Origin: a virus
Virus record (IMG/VR): IMGVR_UViG_3300046048_000036
Location: 1 to 36,328 of that record
DNA: 36,328 bases
Direction: 5' to 3' (one strand)
Shown here: positions 8,651 to 18,130 of the stretch, piece after piece
How the letters are laid out: each line of letters starts with the position of its first letter
Position numbering within the stretch: the first letter of the stretch is position 1
Translations under genes and position numbers: made by a program
The notes under the pieces: model-generated
What the model was told of the DNA's origin: nothing
Databases searched by the model: none
Seen by the model: the letters and a program-made list of their open reading frames with translations, nothing else

Positions 8651-10147
8651 TTAATTGTTTAGCAATGGGTTTGGTCCAAATGGAACTAAATCTTCTCCAG
8701 CCATTTCGTCAGCCGTAGCCGCATCAACACCGCTAGCTATTAATAGTATTTTTCTTATTTCTCTTGGAGATGTACCTGGCGATATTGTTTTACCTCCTAC
8801 TTCAATATCTTCACTATTTTCAAACTCTTCCACTTTTAAACCTTCATTTTGAGCTACTTTTTTTACTTGATTTAAATTTCTTAATCTATCTGTAGAATAA
8901 ATTTTATCAAAATACTCCCTTGTCTTTTTTTCTTTTTCAATAGCTTTAGTTTCTTTTCTTCTAGCTCTAAGCTCTGCATCTGTAGGTTCGTCGGGTGTAA
9001 TTTTTCTATAGTTACTAGCGTTGCCGCTTTTTTTCCTTAAATCATCTAAGAACCAAGCCGTGTAAGCTTCACCAAACGTTTTTGAAGATTCTTCGTCAAA
9101 CGCTGTACCAACTTGCCCGTTAGCATAGTTTAGTTCAGCACCCTCAGGAGCATAACCATTAAGAACATGCGACCACATGTTTTTAGCTTTTTCAGGAAAT
9201 TTAAGAAAGCTATTTACTTGAGCTGTAATAAAAGGTGTTGCTGTAGTTTCTATGTCCGCAAACTTGCTAGGTCTAAACGTATATTCAAACTGTTTATTTT
9301 CGGTTGTTTTTAATTCTGGTTCTGAAATATAATCATTTCCAAATTTACCATCTTTAAATATACCAGATTCTTCTAAGAATTTATTTCTATCAGAGGTTAT
9401 ATTTGGTATTTTACCACCATCAAAAGCAAATAAAACTTTAGGATCAGCTACAACATAGTTGTTTTTAATTTCACCTTTTTTGTAAGCCTGTGTTATCTGT
9501 TCGCTGGAATACGCTGTTTTGATTTTCCAATTATCATTTTCATCAAAAAACCATTGTTCTTCTGGATTACGTGTGGCACCTATTCTAGCTGGCATAGCAA
9601 GCTGGTATTGTTTAGATAAACCTACGTTTGCGTTAGTGGTTGATACACCGCCTTCTGTGTTTACTTTAGGGTAACCATCTACATAATCAGCATAATAACT
9701 TTCATTGGCTTCTTTTCCAGCGTTAATTAATTGAGTTAATTCATTTATTTTACCGTCCCATAAAGCGTATTCTCTAGCAGCTTCCATTTGCAGTTCTTTA
9801 GATGTAGAACTTTTCATAGCCATATATGCCTGGGCTTTTTTCTCTATAGCAAACAAACCAGCTTTATTAAGACTAGGATTGTTAACACCAACTTTTTCCA
9901 TGTTGGCACTAAACTCATCGTAGTTTTCTAAAACAAACTTAGCGTTGTAATCTAAATATTTTTGAGTTTCTTGTACAGCACTAGAGTTTCTTTTTGTTTT
10001 TTCGTTTATAACCTTAGCTACAGAATTACCTATATTAGTTATAGCTTTAGCATATTCTTTACCCGAATAATCTATTGCTGTTGCTGGACTTTCATAAGCA
10101 CCTCCTCTACTACCGTAGTTTCTTGAAAATTGTGGTAATTCTGCCAT
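8651..10147 (-). CDS. Putative internal virion protein, T7 gp15 position (498 aa)
   Basis: This gene sits between the S74-tailed internal protein and the giant protein, with gaps of only one and three bases, so it probably belongs to the same late operon. It starts MAELPQFSRNYGSRGG, then has long Ala/Lys/Glu helices (residues 30-150), a mixed middle region and a charged helical segment (about 390-440). No enzyme motif, signal peptide or membrane span is evident. By order and relative size it matches the second of the three T7 core proteins (gp14, gp15, gp16), which are ejected and form a channel across the envelope. That role is inferred from position only; I do not recognise the family by sequence. 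Confidence 0.75.
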   Translation of the reverse strand: MAELPQFSRNYGSRGGAYESPATAIDYSGKEYAKAITNIGNSVAKVINEKTKRNSSAVQETQKYLDYNAKFVLENYDEFSANMEKVGVNNPSLNKAGLFAIEKKAQAYMAMKSSTSKELQMEAAREYALWDGKINELTQLINAGKEANESYYADYVDGYPKVNTEGGVSTTNANVGLSKQYQLAMPARIGATRNPEEQWFFDENDNWKIKTAYSSEQITQAYKKGEIKNNYVVADPKVLFAFDGGKIPNITSDRNKFLEESGIFKDGKFGNDYISEPELKTTENKQFEYTFRPSKFADIETTATPFITAQVNSFLKFPEKAKNMWSHVLNGYAPEGAELNYANGQVGTAFDEESSKTFGEAYTAWFLDDLRKKSGNASNYRKITPDEPTDAELRARRKETKAIEKEKKTREYFDKIYSTDRLRNLNQVKKVAQNEGLKVEEFENSEDIEVGGKTISPGTSPREIRKILLIASGVDAATADEMAGEDLVPFGPNPLLNN

Positions 10148-10148
10148 G

Positions 10149-11081
10149 TTAATTTATTTGTTTAAACTCTACGTCGATTTTAGAATAATCTACACCATCA
10201 AATATACCAGTAAAGTTTTTAATAATAGCATTGTTAGGAACCTCGTCCGACATAACGCCTTGCCATTTACCTTTACCAAATATTTTATTTATATATTCAA
10301 AAGCATATATATTTAAACCGCTGTTAGATTTACCTATTAATTTTATATTCTTTTTAAGACGTCTATCAGATATAGCAGCACCAGCTATATTACCTAAAGC
10401 CCCAACACCAGCACCAATAGCTTGAGCCTTTGATTGCCGCGCCGCGACTTCAGCCTGTGCCGACCCGGTAATCTGTGCCTGTTTTCTATTTAGCTGTTGC
10501 ATTTCTCTACGTTCTTTCTCTCCGTAAACAAATTCTTTGCCTAGAACATCTGCTTGTTGCATACGTTGAGCCTCTGACATCTGAGCATTTTGAACACGTT
10601 GCGCTTCTGACATTTGTTTTGTTTGTAAGTTTTCTTCGCCTCTAGCTATCAACTCTTGGTTTTTAGCTTCTTGTGATTCTAAACTAGCGGCAATACCTCT
10701 TTTACTTTGCAGCGCAGCTTGCGCAAGAGCAGTTGCACCGCCAGCGCTAGCGCCAGTAGACGCTAATAAATCTAACGTATTAGCTAAAGCAATATCAGCT
10801 TCTTCAGCTTGAAACTCTGCAGCTTTTGTAGCAACCCCAATGTTTTTATAAGGGTTAGACAACATACCAGCGTTATCAACAACCATACTCTCTAATGAAG
10901 ATACATTTTCATAAGGATTTATAACTTCTTGTCTTGAGTTTTCAAGTTCTTCAAGCTCGTCTATTAAACGGTTTTTATCGCTTCTAGCTCTACGTTCTGC
11001 CTTTTTAGCTGAATTAGCGCCTATTACTGTAGAAGCTACTGTGCCTGCTACCGCAGCTCCAATTGCTACAACTCCTGCCAT
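10149..11081 (-). CDS. Internal virion protein with C-terminal S74-type chaperone domain (310 aa)
   Basis: The N-terminus is a Gly/Ala/Val hydrophobic segment (residues 1-22), then long Ala/Gln/Glu helices (30-215) containing an 11-residue repeat (QMSEAQRVQNA at 156-166, QMSEAQRMQQA at 167-177). A Gly/Ala linker (221-236) leads to SDRRLKKNI (238-246), followed by GLNIYAFEY and GVMSDEVP, which is the signature of the peptidase S74 / intramolecular chaperone family. The Ser and Lys five residues apart (S238, K243) match the autocleavage dyad known from endosialidase tails. The hydrophobic N-terminus and helical body resemble T7 gp14, the outer-membrane pore protein, and the gene is in the gp14 position. 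I infer an internal or ejected virion role; an S74 tail on such a protein is notable because the domain is best known from tail spikes. Confidence 0.82.
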   Translation of the reverse strand: MAGVVAIGAAVAGTVASTVIGANSAKKAERRARSDKNRLIDELEELENSRQEVINPYENVSSLESMVVDNAGMLSNPYKNIGVATKAAEFQAEEADIALANTLDLLASTGASAGGATALAQAALQSKRGIAASLESQEAKNQELIARGEENLQTKQMSEAQRVQNAQMSEAQRMQQADVLGKEFVYGEKERREMQQLNRKQAQITGSAQAEVAARQSKAQAIGAGVGALGNIAGAAISDRRLKKNIKLIGKSNSGLNIYAFEYINKIFGKGKWQGVMSDEVPNNAIIKNFTGIFDGVDYSKIDVEFKQIN

Positions 11082-11084
11082 GAT

Positions 11085-11495
11085 TTATATATTTTTAATT
11101 ATTTCGTGTGACGGTTCTTCATCAACAAGCCACCCTAATTTTTTATGTGTATTTATCAAATGTTTATTTCTACCGATAGTAAACATATGTACTTTACCTA
11201 ACTTCTTACATAATTCTTCTGCAGAAGTTATAAGTAACTCTATCGCTTGCTTGCGATCTTTATCTCTATACTCTGGATCTGATACTATCCATTCGAGTAA
11301 AACAGCGTCTGAGTTTGTCATGTATAAAAACCCAGCGCATACTGGCCTACCGTTTTTCTCTACCATTAATCCTCCTTTACCGTTATCAGGTAAAAAAGTT
11401 CTTGGTGGACTTACCGGCCATTTAGGCCAATGTTTCCACCACTCGCATAGAGTTTCGTAATCTTCGTCTTTTAATAGACGCGCTTTTAATTCCAT
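11085..11495 (-). CDS. GNAT-fold-like protein, T7 gp13 position (136 aa)
   Basis: The length and pattern suggest a small GNAT acetyltransferase fold: LKDEDYETLCEWWKHW at the start, a beta pair (GLMVEKNGRPVCAGFLYM), LLEWIVSDPEYRDKDRKQA in place of motif A, then a helix and HLINTHKKLGW at the end. The acetyl-CoA loop Q/R-x-x-G-x-G/A is degraded (YRDKDRKQA has no glycine), so catalysis is doubtful. It lies between the nozzle-like protein and the internal proteins, exactly where T7 has gene 13, a virion assembly factor of about 138 residues. I infer a structural or assembly role. A working acetyltransferase is the alternative. Confidence 0.75.
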   Translation of the reverse strand: MELKARLLKDEDYETLCEWWKHWPKWPVSPPRTFLPDNGKGGLMVEKNGRPVCAGFLYMTNSDAVLLEWIVSDPEYRDKDRKQAIELLITSAEELCKKLGKVHMFTIGRNKHLINTHKKLGWLVDEEPSHEIIKNI

Positions 11496-11500
11496 ATAAT

Positions 11501-12943
11501 TTAATAACTTGATTCTACGTATTCAGATGACACAGCGAACAGCTCGCGTGTTTTACCACCTGCTCCAGCCACTTGTGTACTATCATCTGTTCTTATAGTC
11601 ACAGTTGCATAGTAACCTTTTACACCTGAAATACTAGATCCATATACAACTTCTCCAGGGGTGCCAATATTGCTATTATTTACAATATTAGCAAAATACT
11701 TGCCTTCTTTATTGTAAAAACCAGCATAGTATTGTATACCGTCTTGAGTGTAAGCACCTTCGTCGTAGCTATAAATTAAGTTAGAAGTGTCATTTAATTC
11801 AAAACTTCTAGCCGCGTTAAAACTTGGAACTTCCCAACCGGTAGAACCTTCATAATTAATTGTTTTAAACACCTTAGACGCGCTTACTTTTGGATTAAAT
11901 ATAAACGTTACATTAGAATCAGAGTAAACTCCGTAGAAATTACCTCTATTGTTATCATTCCCAATTGATTGGTAATTATGCTCGTATAGCTTACCGTTAT
12001 TGATACTATAATATTTAGATTTAATACTAAAAGCTTGTTCTGGTTTATATGTAAATCTACTTGTCCAACCCAGTACAGACTCGTCAAATGATAGTGTTTG
12101 ATATGTATCTGAAAACTGACCTTGATCACCTGAAATTGTTGGTATTATATTTGAACCTTGCAAACTAACCACATATTGTTTTGTGTATATATCCCAAGCG
12201 CCTATAGCTTTATCTGAAGAGTTTAAATTACCAAGCTCATCTCTAAAATAGTCATACATACCGTAGTTAGATATCTCTGTAATGCCGTCTTGTGATAAGC
12301 GTATCACGGCGTTTCTGTTTTTATCTACAAAATATTTTCTGTAACCATATACCGCAAAACTTTCTGGATTAGTGCTTATACCAAAGTTACCAGCATAAGG
12401 AACTATTTGGCCAATAACTAAATTTAACTGACTAACAGCCGTGCCTCCGCCTTCCGCTGTATATATAGCATCTTTATCTATAAGAGCTCTATTTACTTTA
12501 TTTTCTTGGAATATAATAAGGTTTGTATCTTCCGCGTATAATTTTTGTATACTACCATTTGAAGGATCTACAGATTTAGTTATATCTTCACCTACACTAA
12601 AAACGTTAGTGTTGTTAATACCAGTTCTAGAGTTAAATATGCCTGAGTATATAAGTGCATTACCTCTTATACTTCCATTAGGCTCGTCGTCTACTAAATA
12701 GGCCCTTACGCCATAAGATATATTAGTGTTATTGTACCCACCTCTTATTCTAGACTCTTCAACAAACCAACTGTAATTTTGATCAGTTTGATTAGTTCTT
12801 GGATAACTGCCAATATTAGGATTTCTAACAGGCACACCTGTGCTACCATTCCATATAGGAGGTGTACTGCTCGTCGCTCCGCTAGGTATTGTCTTCTTTA
12901 ATAAAAAAGAGTTAAAATATTTTACTTCTACTATTGCTGCCAT
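11501..12943 (-). CDS. Putative tail (nozzle-like) structural protein (480 aa)
   Basis: A Tyr/Asn/Gly/Ser-rich, beta-predicted protein with repeated short aromatic turns, such as YGYRKYFVDKNRNAVIRLS, ISNYGMYDYFRDEL and WDIYTKQYVVSLQG. The last two resemble stretches seen in the beta-propeller part of podovirus tail tubular protein B (nozzle) proteins. It has no signal peptide or membrane span. It follows the 1320-residue tail protein by three bases and precedes the GNAT-like gene, where T7 carries gene 12. The two proteins may share the work of a single T7 gp12. The assignment rests on composition, motif and position, not on a confident family match. Confidence 0.7.
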   Translation of the reverse strand: MAAIVEVKYFNSFLLKKTIPSGATSSTPPIWNGSTGVPVRNPNIGSYPRTNQTDQNYSWFVEESRIRGGYNNTNISYGVRAYLVDDEPNGSIRGNALIYSGIFNSRTGINNTNVFSVGEDITKSVDPSNGSIQKLYAEDTNLIIFQENKVNRALIDKDAIYTAEGGGTAVSQLNLVIGQIVPYAGNFGISTNPESFAVYGYRKYFVDKNRNAVIRLSQDGITEISNYGMYDYFRDELGNLNSSDKAIGAWDIYTKQYVVSLQGSNIIPTISGDQGQFSDTYQTLSFDESVLGWTSRFTYKPEQAFSIKSKYYSINNGKLYEHNYQSIGNDNNRGNFYGVYSDSNVTFIFNPKVSASKVFKTINYEGSTGWEVPSFNAARSFELNDTSNLIYSYDEGAYTQDGIQYYAGFYNKEGKYFANIVNNSNIGTPGEVVYGSSISGVKGYYATVTIRTDDSTQVAGAGGKTRELFAVSSEYVESSY

Positions 12944-12946
12944 ATT

Positions 12947-15900
12947 TTAAAATGTACAAGGTGTTGAATCGTTGGTTCTAGCGCCTGAAGTAAACGCAGC
13001 TGTATAAGCACCGTCTCTTGTGTACTCTGGATTTGAAACTGCTGAACTTCCTCTTGTGTCCATTCTTCTAAACCTAGCAGTACCATTTATACTTGCTGGT
13101 GTTATAAGTGATGTGTTTGTGTAAAGCTGTGTGACGTATTTAGCAAAAGGCTCAGCAGCATAATATGAAGTACTTGTCTGTGTGAACACGTTACTACAAG
13201 AAATATTATTAGCTAATCTATATTCATACACACCATCATTATCACCCCACCAGTTAAAACTTGGATAATAAAAATCACCTATTTCTAGCCGCCCAAAAGC
13301 TCGCAAATCTTGTTGCCCTGCTGAGTTGCAATTATTACCAACTGGAAATACACCAAAATCAGATGATAAGTTACCGTAAATAATTCTATACTCACCAAGT
13401 GTATTAAAAGCAAAAACCTTAGCCCCTTGTCCAAAATTGTCTTGCGAGTTAGCACGTTGATCTACGCTTATAATGTTTCCACCATCATTATCCATACCTC
13501 TAAACGAGGTTGATGAATATTTGTAATCAGCCCCAACATTTGTACCACTAATTGTGATACCATTTAAATCAGCTAAATAATTCCAACCAGCTTGCGCGTT
13601 TGCTCTATATTGAATAGCCCATCTAACGTATAAGTTTGAAGTGATTCCAACCTGAGGAGGTATAAACGTGTTTATACCTTTTACAACTACATAAAAAGTA
13701 CCTTGAGTAAGACCCGTGCTTTTTGTCTGATTAGTAAACTGAGCCGCAAAACTTGAGGGGACGGGACATATACGATTAGTTATTGTGCTGTTAATAGTAG
13801 AAGGCGCTTGTAATCCATTTTGATATGTACCAGCTGTGAGTGGACTTCCAAAGTCTGGGTAGTTTGAACTTAAACTAGTAGCGTTGTTAGTAAACCAAAC
13901 CGCGCCACCATCTCCATCGCTAAAATTGGACGGTAGGACATTGCTTGTAAAATCCGATGGCACTTGTGGTTGTCCAAAATATACAGTAAATGTTTTGGGC
14001 GTTGCACTAGCGCCACCAGCGTCTTGTACGTTAAGTATAAACGTGCCTGTGCCCGCTGCTGAAGAGTCAGAGTTTAAAACTTGAGTTCCGTCTTGCGAAA
14101 TGCTAAAAACACCCGCGCCAGCCGTAGCGCCTATACTCCACGTTAAACCTTGAGTGTATGTGTTAGTATTAGGGTTGCCTGTATTTGATCCATTATAACC
14201 ATCTAAAGTACTTATTATAACTGATTGCCCAGTAGTCGCGCTGATTGGACTAGCGTTACTGTTGTTAATAATAGGATTTATATTATCAAGATCACCGCTT
14301 TCTGGAACAGTCGCTGTACCACCACCAGCCGTTACGTTAAAACTAAATGTATATTGTCTAGATAATGGATTACTTCCGTAGTAAAAATATGCGTCAGCTA
14401 GACTACCGTTAGCAACAGAAGCAGTTCTTAGTATAAAATTACCATTAGCGATATCCGCATCATCTAGATAAAACTGATCCTTTAAGTTAACGCCAGAACC
14501 TGTATTATCTATAACATAATTGATTGTAACGTCGCTGGGTATTAGTTTTGTATTTCCAAAGTTTATAAAATAAAACGTACCTGATATATCAGTTCCAGGT
14601 GCCATACCTTCATTATGATTGTAATTAAAATCTACTGTACCAGTGGCTGTACCGCCTCCGCCACCACCACTACTTATCGCGCCATTTAATATAGATATAA
14701 GACCAGATGTACTTGTTTCATAAAACAACTCAAGCCTAGATACTGTAGGTTTAGTTTCTAGTACTACTAAATTTGAAAATTTAACAAAATCCCCCGAAGC
14801 GTCTTCTGCTTTGTTTATGACACCAAATTGATTTGCTGTTGTTTTAGATGTAATAAACTCTGCTATAAAAGGATTTGATTCTGATCTATAAAAAGCATAA
14901 TAAGGATTATCTTCACTTGTTATTGGAGGATTACCACCGCTTGGATCATAATCAGCTACATCAAACAAATCAAATAAATCTTCTATAGTATTTGTAGTAA
15001 AAGATTTTCTACCAGGAAAATACTGTTCATTGCCTATATTGCTAAAAGCCTTACCTGTATTTTCTACTCTACCAAAAAGCTCAACTGAACTTCTAAACTG
15101 CTTATCTTGAGGACCTACTTCAGATAAATCTCTAGGTACTTTATTTATATTGTCGTTTAATAAAGTTATAAACGATGCGTTTTCAGCTGTTAAAGGTACT
15201 GGGGTTGGATTTCCTTGCGTAGTGTAATAAGGCAAACCCTTCATTGCACCAGTCGCATATACATTGTAATACTCTTGTTCAATTTGTTTTACTACAATTT
15301 TATAACTATACCAACCTAAGGGTTTGTAGTCAACACTGTTTATAGAACTGTCGTATAAACCGGGTGTTAAAAAAACTAAATTTTGAGTACTATTTATAGG
15401 TTGGTTAAAAGAAATTTTCAATGAATCTCCTAAAAAACTAATTGAATCTTCTTCTTCTCTATACGGAAGATACACTGTGTCTGCTCCAAAATCACCTGAT
15501 CCAGCGCTAATATCGTTTGAAAGTATAACTGTTGATTGTCTTCCATATCTATCAGACAACACAACGCCTACTTGATAATTTCTATTTTGTTTGACAGAGT
15601 GATTTGGATATTCTATACTTGTTTTTGAAGAATAAGTGCCTGTTGATGGGTATTTTTCATTAGCCCCAACTTGATATTTTATACCAGAAGGCGGCGTATG
15701 TTTATCTTGAAAGTTAGAATATACAACTCTATTAGATATTATTTCTTGTCCTAAAGCTTTTACTGGTATTTTGTCATAAACTCTAGTGATTTCATTTCCC
15801 GGTAAGGTTTTGTATGGTTTTGTAGAATTATAAGTATATTCAAAAAAATCATTAGAAGAAGTAATTTCTGAAACTTGTAAAGTTTCAACTACTTGCAAAG

Positions 15901-16909
15901 CTAAACCGTCAGATTCTTTATATATAATATCTATTTCAGAGACATGAAACAACGTGTTAAGTTCAGCAGCGGTAGCTGCACTACCGTCTTGTTTAATCGG
16001 TAAAGGTATTTGTAAAGCTATTTTATTAACTTTATTTTCCATAAACTCTACAACCGTACTCGCTACAGTTTGCTCTTCATCACCTTCTAAAAAATAACCA
16101 TCTTGTTTTGGTATAAAGCAAGGTTGAGTAAATGGAGCTATTAAAGAATATTCACCATCTGAAAATTTAAATCTATAACTAAATCTTACAAACTTGTCTT
16201 CTAAAAATTGTGGATCACCTACAAAGTCCTGTTCGTAATAAGGATTATTTATATTTGGAGACTGCGGAACACCACCAGTGCCGTTGTTAATAGGTATATA
16301 TTCACTAGCAGCATCATACATGCTTGTTTCGTATTCACCAGGCGTAGATGTTTCTTTTATTACTTGTGGAGATTCAAACGGATAATACTTAGCTACAGAT
16401 ATTTGATCTTCGTTTGTGTAATAATTTATACCTTGGCTTTGCGCTAAATTAACATTAATTTTTCTAGGTTGATTTCTATTGTCTGTAAAAAATAAAAAAT
16501 CTTCTAAAATATTTACACCTATTATAGGGTTTAAAGTGGAAAAATTAAGGAAAGCTCCTTGTACTAATTTTACTGGAACAGAAGAGGCTTGAGCATTGTA
16601 AGAATATATAAAATTTTCCTCTGAAGGTGAATAATTTCCAAGTGTGTTTGTAGTAAAAAATAAATATACAGTACTATCAAAATCATTTACAAAGTAGCCA
16701 ACACAGTATAAATTAGAAACTCCAGAAATACTTTCAAAATCAGCTAAACTAACATTGCCAAGCACATTTTCTAAAGCTCCAACGTCGTCACCTTCTGATT
16801 TGCTAACTTGTATGTTAACAGCATCGCGATATTCACCTTGTGGTATAAGTCTAGCATCAAGGTCTTTATTCATCTTTGATTTGATGAACGCATTTTTTAC
16901 TTCAGCCAT
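12947..16909 (-). CDS. Large tail structural protein with Gly hinge and Ig-like C-terminal half (1320 aa)
   Basis: The N-terminus (MAEVKNAFIKSKMNKDLD, then RLIPQGEYRDAVNIQ and GALENVLGN) is typical of podovirus nozzle or stabilisation proteins, in which a conserved Arg/Asp/Ala/Asn segment opens a beta-rich body. Residues 1 to about 740 form this conserved-looking half. A hexaglycine hinge (SSGGGGGG, about residue 748) joins a second half rich in Thr, Ser, Asn and Gly, with Ig/cadherin-like beta stretches (GQSVIISTLDGYNG, GTGTFILNVQDAGG). It ends in a Tyr-rich region with a Cys near the C-terminus. I infer that the first half forms the tail nozzle and the second is a surface-exposed, possibly receptor-facing appendage. 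No separate tail-fibre gene is visible in the window, which makes this half a candidate host-recognition part. Confidence 0.78.
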   Translation of the reverse strand: MAEVKNAFIKSKMNKDLDARLIPQGEYRDAVNIQVSKSEGDDVGALENVLGNVSLADFESISGVSNLYCVGYFVNDFDSTVYLFFTTNTLGNYSPSEENFIYSYNAQASSVPVKLVQGAFLNFSTLNPIIGVNILEDFLFFTDNRNQPRKINVNLAQSQGINYYTNEDQISVAKYYPFESPQVIKETSTPGEYETSMYDAASEYIPINNGTGGVPQSPNINNPYYEQDFVGDPQFLEDKFVRFSYRFKFSDGEYSLIAPFTQPCFIPKQDGYFLEGDEEQTVASTVVEFMENKVNKIALQIPLPIKQDGSAATAAELNTLFHVSEIDIIYKESDGLALQVVETLQVSEITSSNDFFEYTYNSTKPYKTLPGNEITRVYDKIPVKALGQEIISNRVVYSNFQDKHTPPSGIKYQVGANEKYPSTGTYSSKTSIEYPNHSVKQNRNYQVGVVLSDRYGRQSTVILSNDISAGSGDFGADTVYLPYREEEDSISFLGDSLKISFNQPINSTQNLVFLTPGLYDSSINSVDYKPLGWYSYKIVVKQIEQEYYNVYATGAMKGLPYYTTQGNPTPVPLTAENASFITLLNDNINKVPRDLSEVGPQDKQFRSSVELFGRVENTGKAFSNIGNEQYFPGRKSFTTNTIEDLFDLFDVADYDPSGGNPPITSEDNPYYAFYRSESNPFIAEFITSKTTANQFGVINKAEDASGDFVKFSNLVVLETKPTVSRLELFYETSTSGLISILNGAISSGGGGGGTATGTVDFNYNHNEGMAPGTDISGTFYFINFGNTKLIPSDVTINYVIDNTGSGVNLKDQFYLDDADIANGNFILRTASVANGSLADAYFYYGSNPLSRQYTFSFNVTAGGGTATVPESGDLDNINPIINNSNASPISATTGQSVIISTLDGYNGSNTGNPNTNTYTQGLTWSIGATAGAGVFSISQDGTQVLNSDSSAAGTGTFILNVQDAGGASATPKTFTVYFGQPQVPSDFTSNVLPSNFSDGDGGAVWFTNNATSLSSNYPDFGSPLTAGTYQNGLQAPSTINSTITNRICPVPSSFAAQFTNQTKSTGLTQGTFYVVVKGINTFIPPQVGITSNLYVRWAIQYRANAQAGWNYLADLNGITISGTNVGADYKYSSTSFRGMDNDGGNIISVDQRANSQDNFGQGAKVFAFNTLGEYRIIYGNLSSDFGVFPVGNNCNSAGQQDLRAFGRLEIGDFYYPSFNWWGDNDGVYEYRLANNISCSNVFTQTSTSYYAAEPFAKYVTQLYTNTSLITPASINGTARFRRMDTRGSSAVSNPEYTRDGAYTAAFTSGARTNDSTPCTF

Positions 16910-16915
16910 TTAATT

Positions 16916-18127
16916 TTAGTGTTTAATCCATTTAGATTTACCACGCATAACTTGTACTATTTCGCTAAGCTTGATATTTGACAAACGTATTTTAGTGTTT
17001 CTAAGTTTAGCACTACGCTCACGTTTTAAACGTTGAACTACATATTCGCTTTGATTTATTCTAGATGCTAGTATAGCGTGCGATATATGCGCGTAGAGAG
17101 CTTCTTCTGCCATCTTAGGTATCTTTGTATCTAAGTCAACAGAAAGACCATCAGAGATGTATTCTAATACTACTATTTTATCTACCAAGTCAGCAGAAAA
17201 AGAAAACTTATTATATCTTTCGTCTATATTAAAGTAACCATTACCATTAGCAAACTGTGGATCTAAACCATATAACTGCCCATAGCCAAAGCCGTAAATA
17301 TCATAATAGCCTGAGCTAAATATTATATCGTTTACCAACTCATCGTTGTTTGTATTTTTTAAAAAATTATTATCAAAGCGATCGTTAGTTATAGATGTAG
17401 TTTCAACATTGCTATCAAAGCTATCTTGAATTGGTACGCCTTTGTTATCGTCTAAAAATACATCTGTTGGTTTTGTAGTAAGCATATTTCCAGGCATTAT
17501 AGTATGTTTAACACCTGAATTATCTATCCAATATAGGCCTACATAATTAACGTAGTCTTGCGGTATTGGTATACTTAAATTGTGAGGCACGGTAGCTTCT
17601 AATTTGTTTACACTTTTTAAAGTGTCGTAGCTAAACTCTTGTAAACCTCTTTTAGCGTGAAAAATTATATCTGTCCGCTTGACACTAGTTATTAATTTAT
17701 CCGTTCCAACATATGCAACTTCGAAATTATTTATTATATCGTCCAATGATATATAGGCGTAAGAGCCGTAGTTTTTTTCTACAGCATCACCATATGCTTT
17801 TTGTTGTTGCGTGTTAGCGTAGTTACCACCATCAAGTTTTTTAAGCTGCACTACAATATATAAAAGATCAGCTGGCGCTGCGGTAAATGTAATAGTGTTT
17901 CCACTAACTGTATAACCAGCAATAACTTCTGACCATGTGCCAGGAATAGCGTTTGTGCTGGTGTATATTTTAAAATTATTTAAAGCGTAGTTTACGTTTG
18001 TATTACTTGCAGCTCCAAATATTAAATCAGTATTAAAAGTAGTTGTAAAGTTAACAGTTGCACCATCACCTCTAAAGCCTTGAGCGCCTTCGTAATATTG
18101 TCTATTGTTTTCTGTAAGTAACGCCAT
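16916..18127 (-). CDS. Head-tail connector / tail tubular A-like protein, copy B-prime (403 aa)
   Basis: Domains in order: residues 1-115, a beta module with GAQGFRGDGATVNFTTTF and GYTVSGNTITFTAAPADL, of a type common at the N-terminus of phage tail fibres and tail-attached proteins; residues 127-170, SLDDIINNFEVAYVGTDKL followed by RTDIIFHAKRGLQEFSYDT; a central beta region with LSIPIPQDYVNYVGLYW; and a C-terminal helical part with MAEEALYAHISHAI and a basic helix. The core is a helical connector protein of the tail tubular A/ring type. It is a paralogue of the 123-residue gene at 18901-19272: 27 of 43 residues match in the SL(D/N)D segment. Its upstream partner is duplicated as well. Confidence 0.8.
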   Translation of the reverse strand: MALLTENNRQYYEGAQGFRGDGATVNFTTTFNTDLIFGAASNTNVNYALNNFKIYTSTNAIPGTWSEVIAGYTVSGNTITFTAAPADLLYIVVQLKKLDGGNYANTQQQKAYGDAVEKNYGSYAYISLDDIINNFEVAYVGTDKLITSVKRTDIIFHAKRGLQEFSYDTLKSVNKLEATVPHNLSIPIPQDYVNYVGLYWIDNSGVKHTIMPGNMLTTKPTDVFLDDNKGVPIQDSFDSNVETTSITNDRFDNNFLKNTNNDELVNDIIFSSGYYDIYGFGYGQLYGLDPQFANGNGYFNIDERYNKFSFSADLVDKIVVLEYISDGLSVDLDTKIPKMAEEALYAHISHAILASRINQSEYVVQRLKRERSAKLRNTKIRLSNIKLSEIVQVMRGKSKWIKH

Positions 18128-18130
18128 TTA

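Noticed and set aside
11908-12129. 73-residue minus-strand ORF inside the 480-residue tail gene
   Set aside because: Wholly inside a supported gene in another frame; no motif or separate leader.
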